DNA of 64,000 nt, taken from contig BRKX01000004.1 of the NCBI GenBank assembly GCA_026008535.1, positions 10,875,501 to 10,939,500 on the forward strand, written 5' to 3'. The notes beneath the pieces were generated by a model. The model made no database searches and had not been told where the DNA came from. It worked only from the letters and a program-made list of their open reading frames with translations. Below, in pieces: positions 1-13,487 of the stretch. Origin of the DNA: Perilla frutescens. Its lineage: Eukaryota; Streptophyta; Magnoliopsida; Lamiales; Lamiaceae. The position numbers were made by a program, and so were the translations under genes. The stretch's first letter is position 1; each line of letters opens with the position of its first letter.

Positions 1-1
1 G

Positions 2-514
2 AAGATGAGGGAATCGGGCATGCGTTTATCGGTTAGAAGTTATAATTCGGTTCTGAATTCATGCCCCGCCATCATGTTCCTGCTCAAAGATATGAAAAGC
101 TTACCTCTATCAATTGGTGAATTGGTGGGGGATTTGAAAACAGACGAGGCCAGTTTGGTGGTGGAGTTGTTGAAGTCGACTGTTCTTGATCAGGTGATGG
201 AGTGCAGCTCCTCGGAGTTGAAGTTAGATTTGCACGGAATGCATTTGAGCACAGCATATTTGGTACTGCTACAATGGTTTCATGAGCTGAAACTGAGGTT
301 TGCTGCTGGAAATTGCGGGACTCCAGCTGAGATTTTGGTGGTCTGTGGCCGCGGAAAGCACAGTTCAGCAAGAGGGGAATCACCTGTAAAAGATTTAGCA
401 AAAGTAATTGTTGCAAGGATGAAATGCCCGTTGAGGATTGATAGGAAGAATATTGGATGTTTTATTGCCAAAGGAAAAGCTTTCAAGGATTGGTTGTTTC
501 ATAGAGTAGTGTGA
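2..514 (+). CDS. PPR-SMR protein, C-terminal part (5' end outside window)
   Basis: The window opens inside this gene; the frame is open from base 2 and stops at TGA 512-514. The visible 170 or so residues end in a Small MutS-Related (SMR) domain: the LDLHG motif sits at about residues 74-78 counted from the first visible Met, and GRGKHS at 115-120, which are the two hallmark SMR motifs (LDxH and the TGxG-like loop). The preceding residues (RSYNSVLNSC) look like the end of a pentatricopeptide repeat. Plant PPR-SMR proteins act in plastids or mitochondria on RNA or in genome maintenance; the overall look resembles Arabidopsis At2g17033-type proteins, but this assignment is from memory. The first Met at 5 is not the true start. 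The gene converges on ATR with a gap of only 313 bp. Confidence 0.8.
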   Translation, partial: KMRESGMRLSVRSYNSVLNSCPAIMFLLKDMKSLPLSIGELVGDLKTDEASLVVELLKSTVLDQVMECSSSELKLDLHGMHLSTAYLVLLQWFHELKLRFAAGNCGTPAEILVVCGRGKHSSARGESPVKDLAKVIVARMKCPLRIDRKNIGCFIAKGKAFKDWLFHRVV

Positions 515-827
515 GGCTGTAATTTTGGCAGTTTAAAAAATGAAACATGTTCTTGGTAATTTGCAATCCGACACTTGCATCTGCATTGAGGTCTCTTATT
601 GGTTGCGACTCAAATTATTGATCAAGTTTTGATTTTTGATAGGATTTTATCAAAATGACGAAATTACTGGGGAATAATATCTAAAGCGTGCACCACGAAT
701 TGAACTAAACTCAGAGAATATAATTGATTATTTGAGCATTCCAAAGAACAAAATTTCAGAATGAGATATAGATTTATGTTGGATACATAATAAAATTTGA
801 GAAAGTATATACCTATCGAGACGAATC
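515..827. other. short intergenic gap between convergent genes
   Basis: This AT-rich stretch separates the PPR-SMR stop (512-514) from the ATR stop (828-830 on the minus strand). No ORF with recognisable content lies here. It must hold the 3' UTRs and polyadenylation sites of both convergent genes, so their transcripts probably overlap. Confidence 0.6.
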
Positions 828-3800
828 TTAGAACCAAGGCATCCACCATATATACATCTTTCCAAGGTTTTTGAGGGAAACTGCTTCAGAAATTAGACGG
901 CGTGCTTGTCCCTCCACGGCTAGGGGCAAAGAAGGTGCAGCTCCTACACCAACGACAACTCCTTGCAGACGTGCTTCTATGTTGCTGATAGCTCGCTAAA
1001 GTTAAACAAGAAGAAATCAGCTATAGCATCTAGTTTTATCAAACCACGACTCGGTTAGGCCAAATTACCTAACCGAATAGCCAGTTTTTAAGGAAAAACG
1101 AAACCGAGCTCCTCAAGGAAGAGAGAGACTCAAACCTGAGCATGTGGATTTTGTACTTCTACTCCACTAGATTTGTGAGATTTAGTCCATTCCACAAGAG
1201 GATCATGGATGAAAGTTTCCAGAACACTCATTAGTGTCTCCTTGTGCTCCCTCAGAACTGAAAGTGTGATCTCAGAAACCCTCAGGTAGGTGCCCTCATA
1301 ACCAGTGATGCCGAGCCCGTCGATCATGTTCTTGATAACCCAAAAAAAAAAACAATAAAAACAAAGCCAAAACCAGCTCGTTGAGGAATAGTAGCTAACT
1401 AGAAGAACAATATCCAAAAAAGGCATGTACACCACAAAATACTAAAATAAAGACTTCAATTAATAGTTAAACTTGTTTGTGCCTTCTCTCTGTTACCTGC
1501 GTCAGTCTGAAAGGCACCAACTCCGGCTTCTCCAACTGCAGGCCTTTGTCAAACAAGCAACTAAAATCAACATGCACACAATCCCCAGTGGTAGAATCAA
1601 AAAGGATGTTTTCACCATGCCGGTCCCCAAGGCCGACAATATGACCAACCATAGACCAAACTGCAGTAGTATGTGCGTAGGCAATGCGAGCTCTAAACCA
1701 CATAGCTGGTTCTGAAAATGTGTTTAGAAACCATTTGTGGAAAGCTGGAGGGAACATTGGCAGGATTTTGGTCTTCAGCATTTCATCTTCAGGCATTTTA
1801 CCTTGTGATTGGTCATAGATGCGCTTAATTTGAGGATTTGTTTTCTGTCTGTCAAACTTTCCACAGCTAATATAGATGTCTTGGAGAATATGTCGAAGCC
1901 CACGAGTATGAGGCACCCACTCAACCATACCACAATCTTCTGTCAAAGGAATCACTGCAAAAGTACGAATATAAAGCTTCCGACGACGACTTTCAGGATT
2001 TTTGGAAAGTAAACGATTTATCATTGTATTGAATTCCATCATGCGTGCATCTTTCCTAAGGTCATCCTTCGGCTTGCAAAGAAATGGGTGTTCCTTTCCA
2101 TCACTGCCCATGAGAATGACCTGCCAACAATAGATGAGGTGTCAATAGAAACTCAATGAAGTTCAAATCATGCAATATAGAGAGCCTATTTAAAGAAAGT
2201 CATAAAACAGTCAAAAGTAACAGTTTTGCTTCGCCATCCAATTTGAAGAAAAGTGAGTGTATAGATAATAGAAACTAGTCAAACAAATGATACATGAGAT
2301 CTCTTTAGCACCTACTAGGAAGTCCAAATTTTGCCAATATAAAAAGCCTCTTTGCATAAGTCATGAAAACAATCAAAAGAAATGGTCACTAAGTATGGAA
2401 ACTAATCAAACAAATGAACCGATAGTGATAGCAGTCACGGTCTAACTTGGAAGGTAAAAAAGACAAAACTTCAGTGGAATATACTTTTACATGGAATTCA
2501 GGTATTCAATTATTAAGACAGTGAGAACTAATCAAACAAGCCTGCAAAGGAAAATAAATGAAATGTCAAAAAAAAAAAAAAAAAAAAATCAATTCTCAAG
2601 GATCAATTTTGTGGCAAATAATTTGCACTGAATGGTGAAAAAGAGAAAAAGAAAACAACACGAAAAAAGTAAGAAAAAAGAGGGAGCAACCAGATGAGGG
2701 CTTACTTTCTTTGGGCGTTGGAGTGATGAAAGAATTTCAGCCTCATCTGCTATCCCAGAGATAGTTGGCAGATATGAGTGTGAAAAGATATCAGATGTAC
2801 CAGAATCAGTAGGATTTGCATCATTCGACGGTAGGTTAACAGTAAGAGATTCCTGGGTAGGCATTATAATTTCCACAGGCATCATCCTCTTCAGGGCACT
2901 AAACTCTGTTAAAATATTGATCGTCCTTGACTTTGTTTGGCCTGGATGGAAGCATAACCTGATTAAATGATCTACAAGCGCAGCAAATTGCACAAACATA
3001 GAGTTAGAACCTCCTTCACTAGATCCTCTTCTAGCAGCTTGTATGATCTCTGCTGCAGCATCCCTTCTCGACGAAACTGTAGATTTTGTAACAGCTGCCA
3101 TCATCCAAAGGGCTTGCTGTGGGTACTGCTGGAGAACAGAAGTTATTATCCACTTCACCAAGCGGGCAGTTTCTTCATTTTGGTGGCAAATCCTCGAAAC
3201 CAATTGAGGCAAGACAGTCAACCACTGGTAGGTTGGCAAGTCCTTCAAACACCCTCTCATGATGCTCATGATCTAAGAAAGAGAAAGAAATTAAAAAAAA
3301 AAATATTTGAGAAAATGAGTTAAGTTTTATTTGGTTGAATAATTACCTTCAAATGGACATTCTTCATATCCTTACTGGACTGTCGATTACTTCTGTAATA
3401 AAAGCTCCCGAAGTCAAAACATAATGTTAACAACCTTGGCAGGGCCTGGAAGAGATTCTTGTGGCCCCTGTGAAGCCCTTTTGCATAAAACAACAGCACA
3501 TCAGGAAGATAAGCCCACCAGCTTTGCTCTGAAGTTATGTTTTTTGATGCAAGTGCCAAATTAGATGGCATCACTCTCACTGACTGTTCAGTAGGATCTT
3601 CCTGCCTTTTACGAGCATCAACAAGCACTTCATCACAGTATTTTGCCATGTAGAAGTATCCCTTCTCCCACTTTGGCTGCAGTTCCTTCACCCTAGAATA
3701 TAGATTTATCACATCTTCCTTCTGCTTTTGCCCAGTATAGTGAATCCACCTCGAATACAGGAGGAGCGTCTTTGCTACATCTGGATTTTCATTCATACAC

Positions 3801-6800
3801 TGAGGGTCAGAGAGCAAAGGGGGAGGATTCACAGGAGCCACAGAGAGACTGGTAATTGATGACATAGCAGCAGGGCCAACAACTTCAATGGGCATGTTCA
3901 AAAGGGATTGTTGCAGCTCGGCAATAGCACCATCTGCCCGCCTGGTGTTCCAGAGAAGCTTAGCCTTCTCAATATGAACATTAGATGCCCGCGCAGCCTT
4001 GGCTTCCAAAATTGCCCGATTTGCAGTTTCACAATGACCAGCTGACCGACAAAGCTTTGCATATTGTATCCAGCAATTTCCAACTTGAGCACCAAGACCG
4101 CTGGTACTGAAAACAAGTCTTCGGAATGCCAAGAGTGGTTCCCTTGCCCATAAAGATGGTTGGGTAAGTTTGAGCCGGCTTTCCCAACTTTCCAATGCAC
4201 TTGAGAATTCTGGTTCATCTAGTTGGAATTTTTTTCCTAGAAAAGACTCCCCTTTAAGAAGAGAGTTAAAATCCTCAAGCTCCCGGAGCAAGTGAAGCTT
4301 GACAACAAATGGGTATGCTCGTGCATAAGAATCCATCCCAGCAGCAGCAAGAGGAGCAATTAGAGCTTGCTTTGACAATGCAATTTTCTCAGCAACAGAA
4401 AACTGATCCTTTGCCATCATCGCTTGAAGAATCTTTGCAACATCTTTGTCAAAAGAAGCATTACTCTCAGAGCTGCTACAAAGTAAACCTTCTTCATCCG
4501 CTCCTGTCAGGTACTCGCCCATCAAGTCCCACTTCCCAAGCCTCCAAGCAGCTTGAACGCCTTGGGTGCACCATGTTTTCCTATACTTAGGAACCCTAGA
4601 AATCAATCCATCTACATGAGTTACCATGGCCTGTAAATGACACATGTTCAACAAACAGTTAAGGACGTCAGAGTGCCTCTGAACAGAAAACGGTTCCATC
4701 TGCAAAGCCTGCTCACAAGAAGTCAATACTTCAGCCCAGTTTCCTGCCTTTTTGTTAATCAAAAGGTGGTCTTGTAAGCTTTTTGATTTACGTAGAGAGG
4801 CTAAACCAGATAATCCGTCTGGTTCATCCAGTTCACTGTAGATTTCCATCAGAAAAGATATGTCTTCATTCCCAAAGACACCGCTCCTTTCAGAAGCAGG
4901 GTTGAAAGATCCCGACTTGTCCCTCACATAAGACTCAAAATACAATAAAGACCTAGCATAAGCCTGGCACCTGAATGAGGCCCTAGCAAGGGTAATCTTT
5001 GGAATCGCACCCAAGAGTTCTGACACGTGTTTGCATTGTACAAGCACTTGGTTTGAATCCTTCAGAAGAGCCTTACTCTTGTCCTTCAACTTGACAGCCT
5101 GCTGCTTAGAGTTGGATGATTGGAGAGGCTGGGAAAGGGCAAGTTCTTGCTCAACATCATCCACCCATTGGCCCAGATTGTCAAGAAGAGTAAATACAGC
5201 TTGGATGCACACCTCCCGTTGCCCAGAATTATTACCATGAGCAGCAGTAGTGCTACTATCTGACGTGGCCGCATCAAGAACTAATAAAATTTCCTCAGTT
5301 ATACCACAGCGTGCCTCCTCCGTACCGTCACACACAGCATTTAAGACCAAGTAGGGTAGAAGATACATGGCTATCTGCATATCATGACGCACTAAACCTC
5401 GACAAGCATTGAAAATTGTAGACCGAGAACCTGTGGCATGTGCAGTTAATTTTTTTATCCATAAGTAAGTCCATCTTCTGAATGACATCGAAGGATGGTA
5501 TATAGGTCCACAAGCTGTCGAGTCAGACACATTGGGAAGATGGAATCTTGATGTTAAGCAAGGTGCTATTATCTCTTTGATATAACTAGAAAACCGATCC
5601 CACAATCTCTGCCCCCTACCAGACACTTCAGAGCAATCATCTATACCCTTGATAGAAGATTTGCCAACCTTTATATGCTGTTTGTGATTCGTCCGCTCTA
5701 AAATATTATCATCAAGAGATGCCCCACATCCTGCAATTTTTAGCAGCTCCTGAATAGCCAATGCAGCTGAATCTTGCACAATGGTATCTGGTGCTGCACT
5801 GAAAGCCCTGGCTAGATGCTTGTGAATTAACTCAAAAATGAGGTCGTCATCAGAACACGCAATCTTAAAGCGTATGCTGGAAAATCCCTTGATTTTGGCA
5901 GGATCAATGGCACCAAGTGCTCCAAGACAATCTGCACATATCAGCTTCAGCCGCTGTCCAACTGAAGTCCTTGATTCCTCGGCACAACCTTTCAGCAGTG
6001 ACGTTATCAGAGAGCTCATTACATCCATAGCTGAATCCACTTCCTTGATGAACAAATCCATGAACTCCTCCCTTTTCAAGTTCAGCAACTTGCTTAGCTC
6101 AGATGCTACCATGTATCTAACATTCAAATTCTCATGCTTTAACCCCTCCACAACATCATGCAATTGGTCTTTCAGGGTCATCAATCCACGTGCTTCTTGA
6201 ATGACTTTGTTCACTTCAGCCAGTGCAGGAACATTGGGTACAGTAGGGAACTCACGGATATGCTGCTTTAAGATGACCTTATTCTCAACCACAAGTTCTT
6301 CCAATATCTCTACAATTTTACTCATATGGGAGGACAAATTTCCTGTCTCTCTCTCCAAGAAAGGAACAAGTGCAGCAAAAACTTGAGAAATAACATGTTT
6401 AGTGCTAGATGGTGAGACAGTAGCTAATTTCTTTAGGAATAAATGTAGTACAGAAAGACCTTCACCCTGAAGCCATTCCTTGTTGATAGCATGCATGAGA
6501 AGAACCATAATTTTTGGTGCATATGTGCTAAGATGAGAGCCCATCAATTCAATCAGCATCTCTATCCGTCCGATGGATTGTTTTTGCAATGAGATGTCCT
6601 CTGCATGAAGCATTTTTCTATCAATGCTGTTCAACAAACGAACAAGATGTTTCTTCAAAAATCCTGGAAGATCTTCACTACCGGTCAGAATTCTCGCAAC
6701 TTCTTTCAACATATGAGGTACCCTAGCTAACCTGTAACAAAGTTTGTTAAGAGTCCAAAAAAAAAATTGCCAGCACTCTGTAGACTGGCTAATAAAACTG

Positions 6801-9800
6801 TAAATAGAATAAATGTGATACGTCCACAGCAGAGAGCTGGTTATAATATGAACTGAAAATAGACTGTCCCCTGATATGGGCTCCATGAAACTGAAAATCC
6901 ACTGAGCAGAGCTCAAGGCAGAGCTATAAACTAAGATGATTTCAGATAATATATGTGCAAGACTTTAGAATAAGTCATAGATTTTACTTCCAAAATTTGT
7001 ATCCACATAAAATGAATAATTTTATATGCATGTTTACTATCACATACCTTTTATTTATTTCTTCTGGATCACTTACATCACAGAAGCATATAAGTTCTTC
7101 TAAAAGTTCTGGCAAAGCAGCGCCAAAAATTTCATGATTATCAGATCCAGTATGTTCATGATAGAATTGCAAAGACGATTTTAATTCCTGCCCGTCAGCT
7201 TGAAGAAGAGCAAAGGCAACTATTTTTGGCAACCAATGAATAATTAGTTTCACCATGTCTGTGGTCAAACACTTAGCCAACTCATATAATGTTGCTAGTG
7301 CATGATCATTATCATGCTGGAGGACCACAAGTCTTGGAAGAACAACAGGAATCATCCTCTTAACAAGTTCTTCAGTTTCTACACCAAGCACAGCTGCTGA
7401 AAACTCTTCAACCATTTTTCGCTGATTAACCAGCCTCATGCATAGATAATCATACAATTCATTTCGGGCATGAAGAACTTTTGAAAGAATTGCCTCAAGT
7501 CCCCCTGCATGATGTAGGTAGCAAGATCTGGTAATCAATTTTGAGGCTATTAATCTCACTGTAATATGAGAATTGTCAAGCTGATCAATCAGTAAAATAA
7601 GAGAGAACAAAAATAGTTGACTATGGATATCAACAGATTGCATGATTGTTGCTGCAGTTTCTAGAAGGGTTTCAAGAACCAGAGGTTCCTCAGCCGCTGC
7701 CAAAGCATGTTTTATTTTATCCATGAACCTCTGTTCTCTAGATTTGTTTGAATGATCCTTATCCAAAAATAAAATCTCCAAAACAGGCTCCTGAAGAAAG
7801 AAACTTATTTGTGATCCAAAGGCTTGTCTCACATTTCTGTTCTTGTTAAGAATTAAAAAATCAATACATTGTACCCATTGAGATCTTGTCTTAAGCAAAA
7901 TATCTTCAGTTCCATGCATAAGGATCCGTTGGATTATTTTTACACATGCAACTTGAACTTCTTCTGATGACTGGTCGTAGAGGAGTTCAAAAAACAAAGA
8001 CTGCAAATGGGTATAATCACAAATCAAATGAGAACCACTTTCAAGGGTGCTCGGTAAAAGCACTGCTGAACAAGACCCACAATCAGTTGCATTACTCCTG
8101 TCACACTTTGAACACCAAAATCCTTGCAACCGACGATCCATAGGTGAGTCTTCTTCATCATTATCCTTCCTCAAGTATAATTTGCATTCAGCTCCCATTA
8201 AATCAGCAACACCATGATAGAATCCATATAGGCATGCCAGGTGGCCAAGGGAGAGGACAATTATTTTCTTGACTTCCTCATTTTTCTCTTTTTTTAGGAT
8301 TCTGAAACACAATAGAAAGAATATTTTGTGTATGATAACAAAAATATTTTATTTAATAGGTATTAGATAGTTGTGCAATACTAAGATGAACTAGAGGAAA
8401 TTTTTCACTTACTCCAGCCTGTGGAACATATGTGGCAGAGAACCAAAACCTGAGAATAGGACAATCACTGGCATAGAGATGACCGCTTCAATTCTAACTT
8501 CTTCTTCTACATCATGAAGCCCCAAGTCCAGAATATCAAGATCCACCCCGTGCTGTGTTATACACTCAGCCCTGAACTGAACACGAATTGATAAACATTT
8601 TGCCTTCCAGGGAGGAAGGGATTCTATCATGGAAGGAGTACAATTCCATGGAAGCTTTAGCAGTGGTCGCAAGACATCTCCAATACCATCAGTATTTCCA
8701 AAGATCATAAGCTTACTCTCTTTAGTTAGGGACCCTGAGTGAGTAGAAGGATTTGATAGTTAAATAACAAGAAATGACACAACTAATAAAAAGTTCAGCA
8801 AATAAAACTAGAAACCAATATTCTGATGTGGAGGTTGAATGACCAGCAAAGAAGAGAGTACCACATGTGCGTGCATGCGAGCATTTGTTGGGGGGTTGGG
8901 GGAGATGATGCAAAGAATAAAAACACCCACACTCGCAGCTATTTTCACTAATATTTAAGCTCACCTACCAGTTTCATTGCCATGCAAATGCAGCAGGCAG
9001 TGGACTGCCTCCAGAAAAATGGATAGATCAAGAGGGAATGGAAGTCCTTGCTCTGCCTGCTAAATTTGATAGACATTACAAAATGGCATAGCCTAATTAT
9101 AAGGAAAATTTAACAAAATACACAAACCTGCTTAAACATCCAAGAGAGCCACTTGAACATTTGCCGAAATATGCGAAGGGACAGCTCAGCATGAGGGTGT
9201 TCAGAAAAAACAATACAGAGTGTGCAAATAGCTGCCAAGGAAGTTTCTGTCTCCAAGGAACTAGTGTTGTCCCCAGGAGGTTCTAGAAATCCAAGTAACA
9301 GATTTAATGATGAGCACATAAAATCAGCATATTCTTTTTCTCCCATACCATTAAAACTACTAATAGACTTGAACACATCCAGACACTTAGGGCCAGAACA
9401 ATCTTCTATCTTTTGGCGCTTTGTCTTTAATGTTTCCAAATCCTGAATGGGTCTTTTACCCCCAACTTTTGAGCTTTCACGTTCATTATCTTTCGCCAGA
9501 GATAGATTATTGTGATTTTCATCAGTAATTATCCTTCCAACTACATTGGGACCAAGCCTGGAAACAGCAACTCTGAAGCAGTCTATTAAATGAAAAATGG
9601 GCTTTGATGAACAAAGCATACAAATCAGACATTCTGGCTTCCAGGAACAGGGGGGGCATGCATTCGCAATTCGGACGTATGCACTGCAAAGTGCAGCCTG
9701 ACAATGTCCAGAACATAGAATTGTAAGTAATAGCCAACACAATTAGGTCAAACAAGTATAATATCTACAATGCATACAACTACATACATAAAAGTATATG

Positions 9801-12195
9801 TATAATTATAGCTACAGAGCATATAAAAGTGATTATAGCAGTCGCTATAATTGATTTATAAGCACCACCAATATGCATAAAATTATAAGTAAGAGAGAGG
9901 GAATAACGCAATGCATCGTAACCTTGAGCTCCAAGCTCCTAGTCTTCAGCATTGACTGAGGAAAGATACACATTATATCAGCTGCTGTTGACCTGACAAC
10001 ATCATCCGAACAGCACGAATGCAATGACTGTAGACATGCTCCCAGTGAAGTGTCATAAGCCACACTTCTGAAACCAAAAAATTTGTATCTATAAGTGAAA
10101 AAACCTACATGGGACAACAGCAGACTGTTGATAATCACAAGGATAGCAAGATATATCTTCAGAAAGTGTTTGCATAAACAAAAGCTAGATATCTAAAATG
10201 ACTCAGTTAATGATAAAGCAAGATTCCATGGCTTCAAACGTAGGCAACCAATAGAAAGCTCACTAGATTATATATCATAGGTTAATCTTAATTGAAGTCA
10301 CAGACAACCAAAATTGTAGTGGCATTACTAACAGTAGAAATATTGATTCAGTTGTCATGACTCCATGAGGCAAAACATCAAATGCTGAGGGCAAAAGTAA
10401 TCAACAGAAAGCTTACCATCTGTTAATCATTGCAATCTTTTTCCCCATGGTAAGATCATTTATACTCTAATTGTCATGCATAACTAAATGTTGTCTAGAA
10501 AAGCGTTATAGATTGCACTAGGTATTTGGAACACACAGCAATTTAAACAGGGAAAAGAGGAGGTCGTTACAACAATATATACATGTGGGACAAGGTATTA
10601 TAGAATCAGGTAATATCTATTATTAATAATGGTGTTCTTTTGAAGGCTTTTAATTGTGATAAAGCACAAATCTGAAGAAAATAATCTGAAAATCAAAAGT
10701 GAAAATATTTGCTGAAGGCTATGTTACAATCAATAGGGATACCTGAATACTGAAACTGCCTCAATATCTTCACTTAGTATGATTGTTATTGATTGTATTA
10801 GTTTTTCAGCAGGAATAGTCTCACAGTTTTTTCCTGCTCCAATGAGGTGCGCAAAGTCAAAACATGCCTTCACAAAACTTGAGAAGTTAGATAACCCATT
10901 TGACACGGACATTAAAATCAGATGATGCAGAAAGTATCTAAAGGAACTGCAGAAATTTGAAATAAAATATATCTACCATGTGCAGATCATCATCTCCAAA
11001 GCATAAAAGCTTGCAGACAGCCAAAACACATGATGCATCCAAAAGCCCTTCAACGTATAAAGTTCCTTCAGTTAAGCATTTACTTAGAAGCTTGACTGTT
11101 GATGTGGCAAAGGCTAGCAACCTTTCTTTCTCCGTAAGATCAATTAATATTCCTTCTCCATTGATTGGTCGATTAGAAACTGGAAGATCTCCAAGAAGGG
11201 TGGGGTGGTTGCAGATTCTGGCAAAAGACTTACAAAAAGACTTCAACAACAATCTCTTTGGCTCCCCCGATCTTCTCTCATCAAAAATTGAGGCAGCATA
11301 CAGAAGATCTATAGAGGAAAATTTTATGTTTACCATAACACAAAAATGAAAAATGTCAAGTGATTTCAGATAGAACAATAAAGTCTACATCCCATGAAAA
11401 AGGAGGAGAGAAATAGAAATCAATGAGGTGGAGAAATGCACATTGTGGTCTATAAAAAATAATTGAGAGTTCTATTGTTTTACCTTCACTTAACAACATA
11501 GCATCCATAAAGAATTGGCGGTAGGCATCTCTATCACCTGTGCGAAGCAGTGATAGAAGGGATCCAACAGTCTCCAGTATAGCTCCATGTCGTGGACTGA
11601 ACCGAAGCAAGAAATAAAACTCAAGACTACTTCACCAAATAAAACCTCTTTTGCAAAAGTATTTAATAGCCAAAAATCTAAAAATCCTGCAAATACAAAA
11701 GAAAGCCTAAAGAAACTACAGGTTTCTGTAACAGCTTAACCAAACAACTATTGATTCAAACAACCAGAAAACATAGCAAGAAATAGAGAAACTGACCGAA
11801 ATGCAGGTTCAGCAAAGAATGGCAAAATCCGCCCGATAACAGGAACAACCGCACTCGCCTGACCGTGATAGAAAACTCCCGGGAAAGTCTTCGCCGTGTG
11901 TGACAATAGCTTCAGCACAGCAATCACCTCTCTCTCCTTGGCTACAATGCATTTGATTTTTTTTTTAAAAATAAAACCCCAATAATTCAAAATTTCAACT
12001 AGAATAATCAGTAGATATGCAAAATACTGGATATATACCGGAAGAGGAAGGAACGACGTAGAGGTGGAGGAGATTGGGAAGGACGGCGCGAAATCGAGAC
12101 TCCAAAGCGTCGTCTTGTTGCTTGTTTGTAGGAGTCGATGATGATGCGGCTATGCGCTCCCGGAGCTCGTGCACCAGGCTCGACAAATTCGCCAT
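828..12195 (-). CDS. ATR: serine/threonine kinase ATR, complete, 15 exons
   Basis: ATR is the PIKK-family kinase that senses RPA-coated single-stranded DNA with ATRIP and drives the replication-stress checkpoint in the nucleus. Exons (minus strand, all GT-AG): 12195-12039, 11941-11797, 11596-11484, 11308-10977, 10867-10743, 10067-9923, 9697-9128, 9059-8969, 8734-8413, 8301-7048, 6731-3347, 3272-2706, 2120-1497, 1330-1136, 995-828. Phases agree throughout; the sum is 8,193 bases, 2,730 residues plus stop, close to the about 2,700 of Arabidopsis ATR. The start MANLSSLVHELRERIAAS matches plant ATR. HEAT repeats fill the first half, then a UME domain (about residues 1128-1240), FAT, and the kinase: LCKPKDD with K2418, GDRHGEN with D2568 and N2573, HVDF with D2587. 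A FATC tail ends in KMYIWWMPWF. No lesion is visible. The least certain border is the exon 5 acceptor (AAG/GC at 10867). Confidence 0.96.
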
Positions 12196-12338
12196 TAAAT
12201 CGTTTGCTCAAACTTCAAAATCATTCCAATACTTTTGCGAGAGAGAGTGTCAGGGTGTGTGTTAAGAGGGAGAGAGAGTCAAAACTCAAGAGTGAGAATG
12301 AGAGAGAGTGAGGTGGGCGGGGTTGTGGGTGCGTGGGT

Positions 12339-12339
<1 letters not shown>

Positions 12340-12394
<55 letters not shown>

Positions 12395-12395
12395 G
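12340..12395. repeat. compound (GT)n(GA)n microsatellite in the ATR 5' region
   Basis: About 16 GT dinucleotides are followed directly by about 11 GA dinucleotides. Looser GA- and GT-rich sequence continues down to about 12,230, within 40 bp of the ATR start codon. Read on the ATR strand it becomes a CT/CA-rich leader or proximal promoter, a common feature of plant 5' UTRs. The short ORFs that run through it are low complexity and not genes. Confidence 0.9.
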
Positions 12396-12449
12396 TAGGA
12401 TTTCTGATGGTTTCCCTCCTATTCTTTAGTAGTTGAATTTTTGTATTTT

Positions 12450-12456
12450 TTTTATA
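12450..12456 (-). promoter_or_regulatory. possible ATR TATA box
   Basis: On the minus strand this reads TATAAAA, about 255 bp upstream of the ATR ATG and just beyond the CT-rich leader. Spacing fits a plant promoter with a 5' UTR of about 220 bp, but the surroundings are very AT-rich, so a chance match is quite possible. Confidence 0.3.
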
Positions 12457-13070
12457 TTGATTCTATTTTTTATTTTACTATTCCGGTTTTTCATAATTTC
12501 ATTTTTTTAAATCGAACAATTATCTATTTTTAAAAAAACTATTATATTATAATTTTTTTTTTTCAAATATGGAGTGAGACATGGAGTATGATGCCAAAAC
12601 TACGGAGTATAAAATAAAACGAAAAACTCTAATGTTGGGCTTGAAAAAAATATAAATTTAAAAAATAATGGCATACAAAAACAAAATTCCAATGTTTAAT
12701 AAAAATGAACAAAAATTAAAAATTACATTTGAATTTGTATTTTATTTTTACATCTATAGGCATATATCATTTTTTATTATTACAAAGATAATATATTTTT
12801 TGTTGGAATGATAATATCTAACTTATTTTACATAAATAAATATTATCAAATACATCATTCATGCTCCCGAAGATTTTAAACATAATTTTAAAAAAATAAT
12901 ACAAAGGAATGTGAATCAAAATAAGTTAATCATTCTCTTATTTTTATTAGCTCTTTACGTAATCATTCAGCAACCATTTCATTCATTAATTCGTTCACTG
13001 ATACTCATTGTGATTCTCATTCTTGAATTTAAACCATACATCCCTAAGTAATAATAGACCTAATAACAAT
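12457..13070. other. AT-rich intergenic DNA
   Basis: This stretch is strongly AT-rich with many A and T runs. I see no ORF, RNA gene or clear element boundary. It separates the ATR promoter from the first retrotransposon remnant. Confidence 0.6.
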
Positions 13071-13485
13071 TGATTGAAAGATTTATTAATGGCCACGTGT
13101 CATTAATAATTAAATGATTAAGATATTTATATTAATTTAAGTATCTTAATTATACGGTTTAAATAATTTGATGTTTATATGATAAATTGGTCATATTTAT
13201 CTAAATGTGGTTTCACGATATCCATCACGTTGATAGAACGTGTATATATATATATATCTAACTGTATCTGAAACGGATCCTCTCATGTACCAATAAAAGA
13301 ATACACAGAATTATATTTTCTCTATCATCTAAAACATTTTGTGCTTAAGGAAAACGGTGAAGGGAGATAAACCAATTTCTTCATTATCAAATAAATTATG
13401 GCTTATCAAGGTTAGTACTCTGATTTATGTATTGAATGTGAAAATCATGAAGTTCTAAGATATGTACAATATAATTAAGTTTACA
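13071..13485 (+). repeat. Cop-1 probable 5' LTR
   Basis: The right end is placed at TTACA 13481-13485, two bases before the PBS. The left end (TGATTGAAAG at 13071) is a guess from the TG dinucleotide and the usual 0.2-0.5 kb size of small copia LTRs. A TATATATATATA run at about 13242-13257 could be its TATA box and AATAAA near 13290 its polyadenylation signal. No partner LTR survives to test the borders. Confidence 0.4.
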
Positions 13486-13487
13486 TG

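Noticed and set aside
3320..6916. Treating the 1,198-codon minus-strand ORF as a separate gene
   Set aside because: It is the large internal ATR exon (6731-3347) plus intron read-through at both ends; splice sites and phases fit.
10867..10935. Alternative acceptors for ATR exon 5 at the upstream GCAG and TTTAG
   Set aside because: With the exon 4 end at 10977 (phase 0) both lead to an early stop; the AAG/GC acceptor at 10867 keeps the phase and the total at a multiple of three. cDNA would settle it.
12008..12429. Small ORFs over the ATR first exon and microsatellite
   Set aside because: Antisense or alternate-frame shadows and low-complexity (V-C, R-E repeats) translations of GT/GA repeats.
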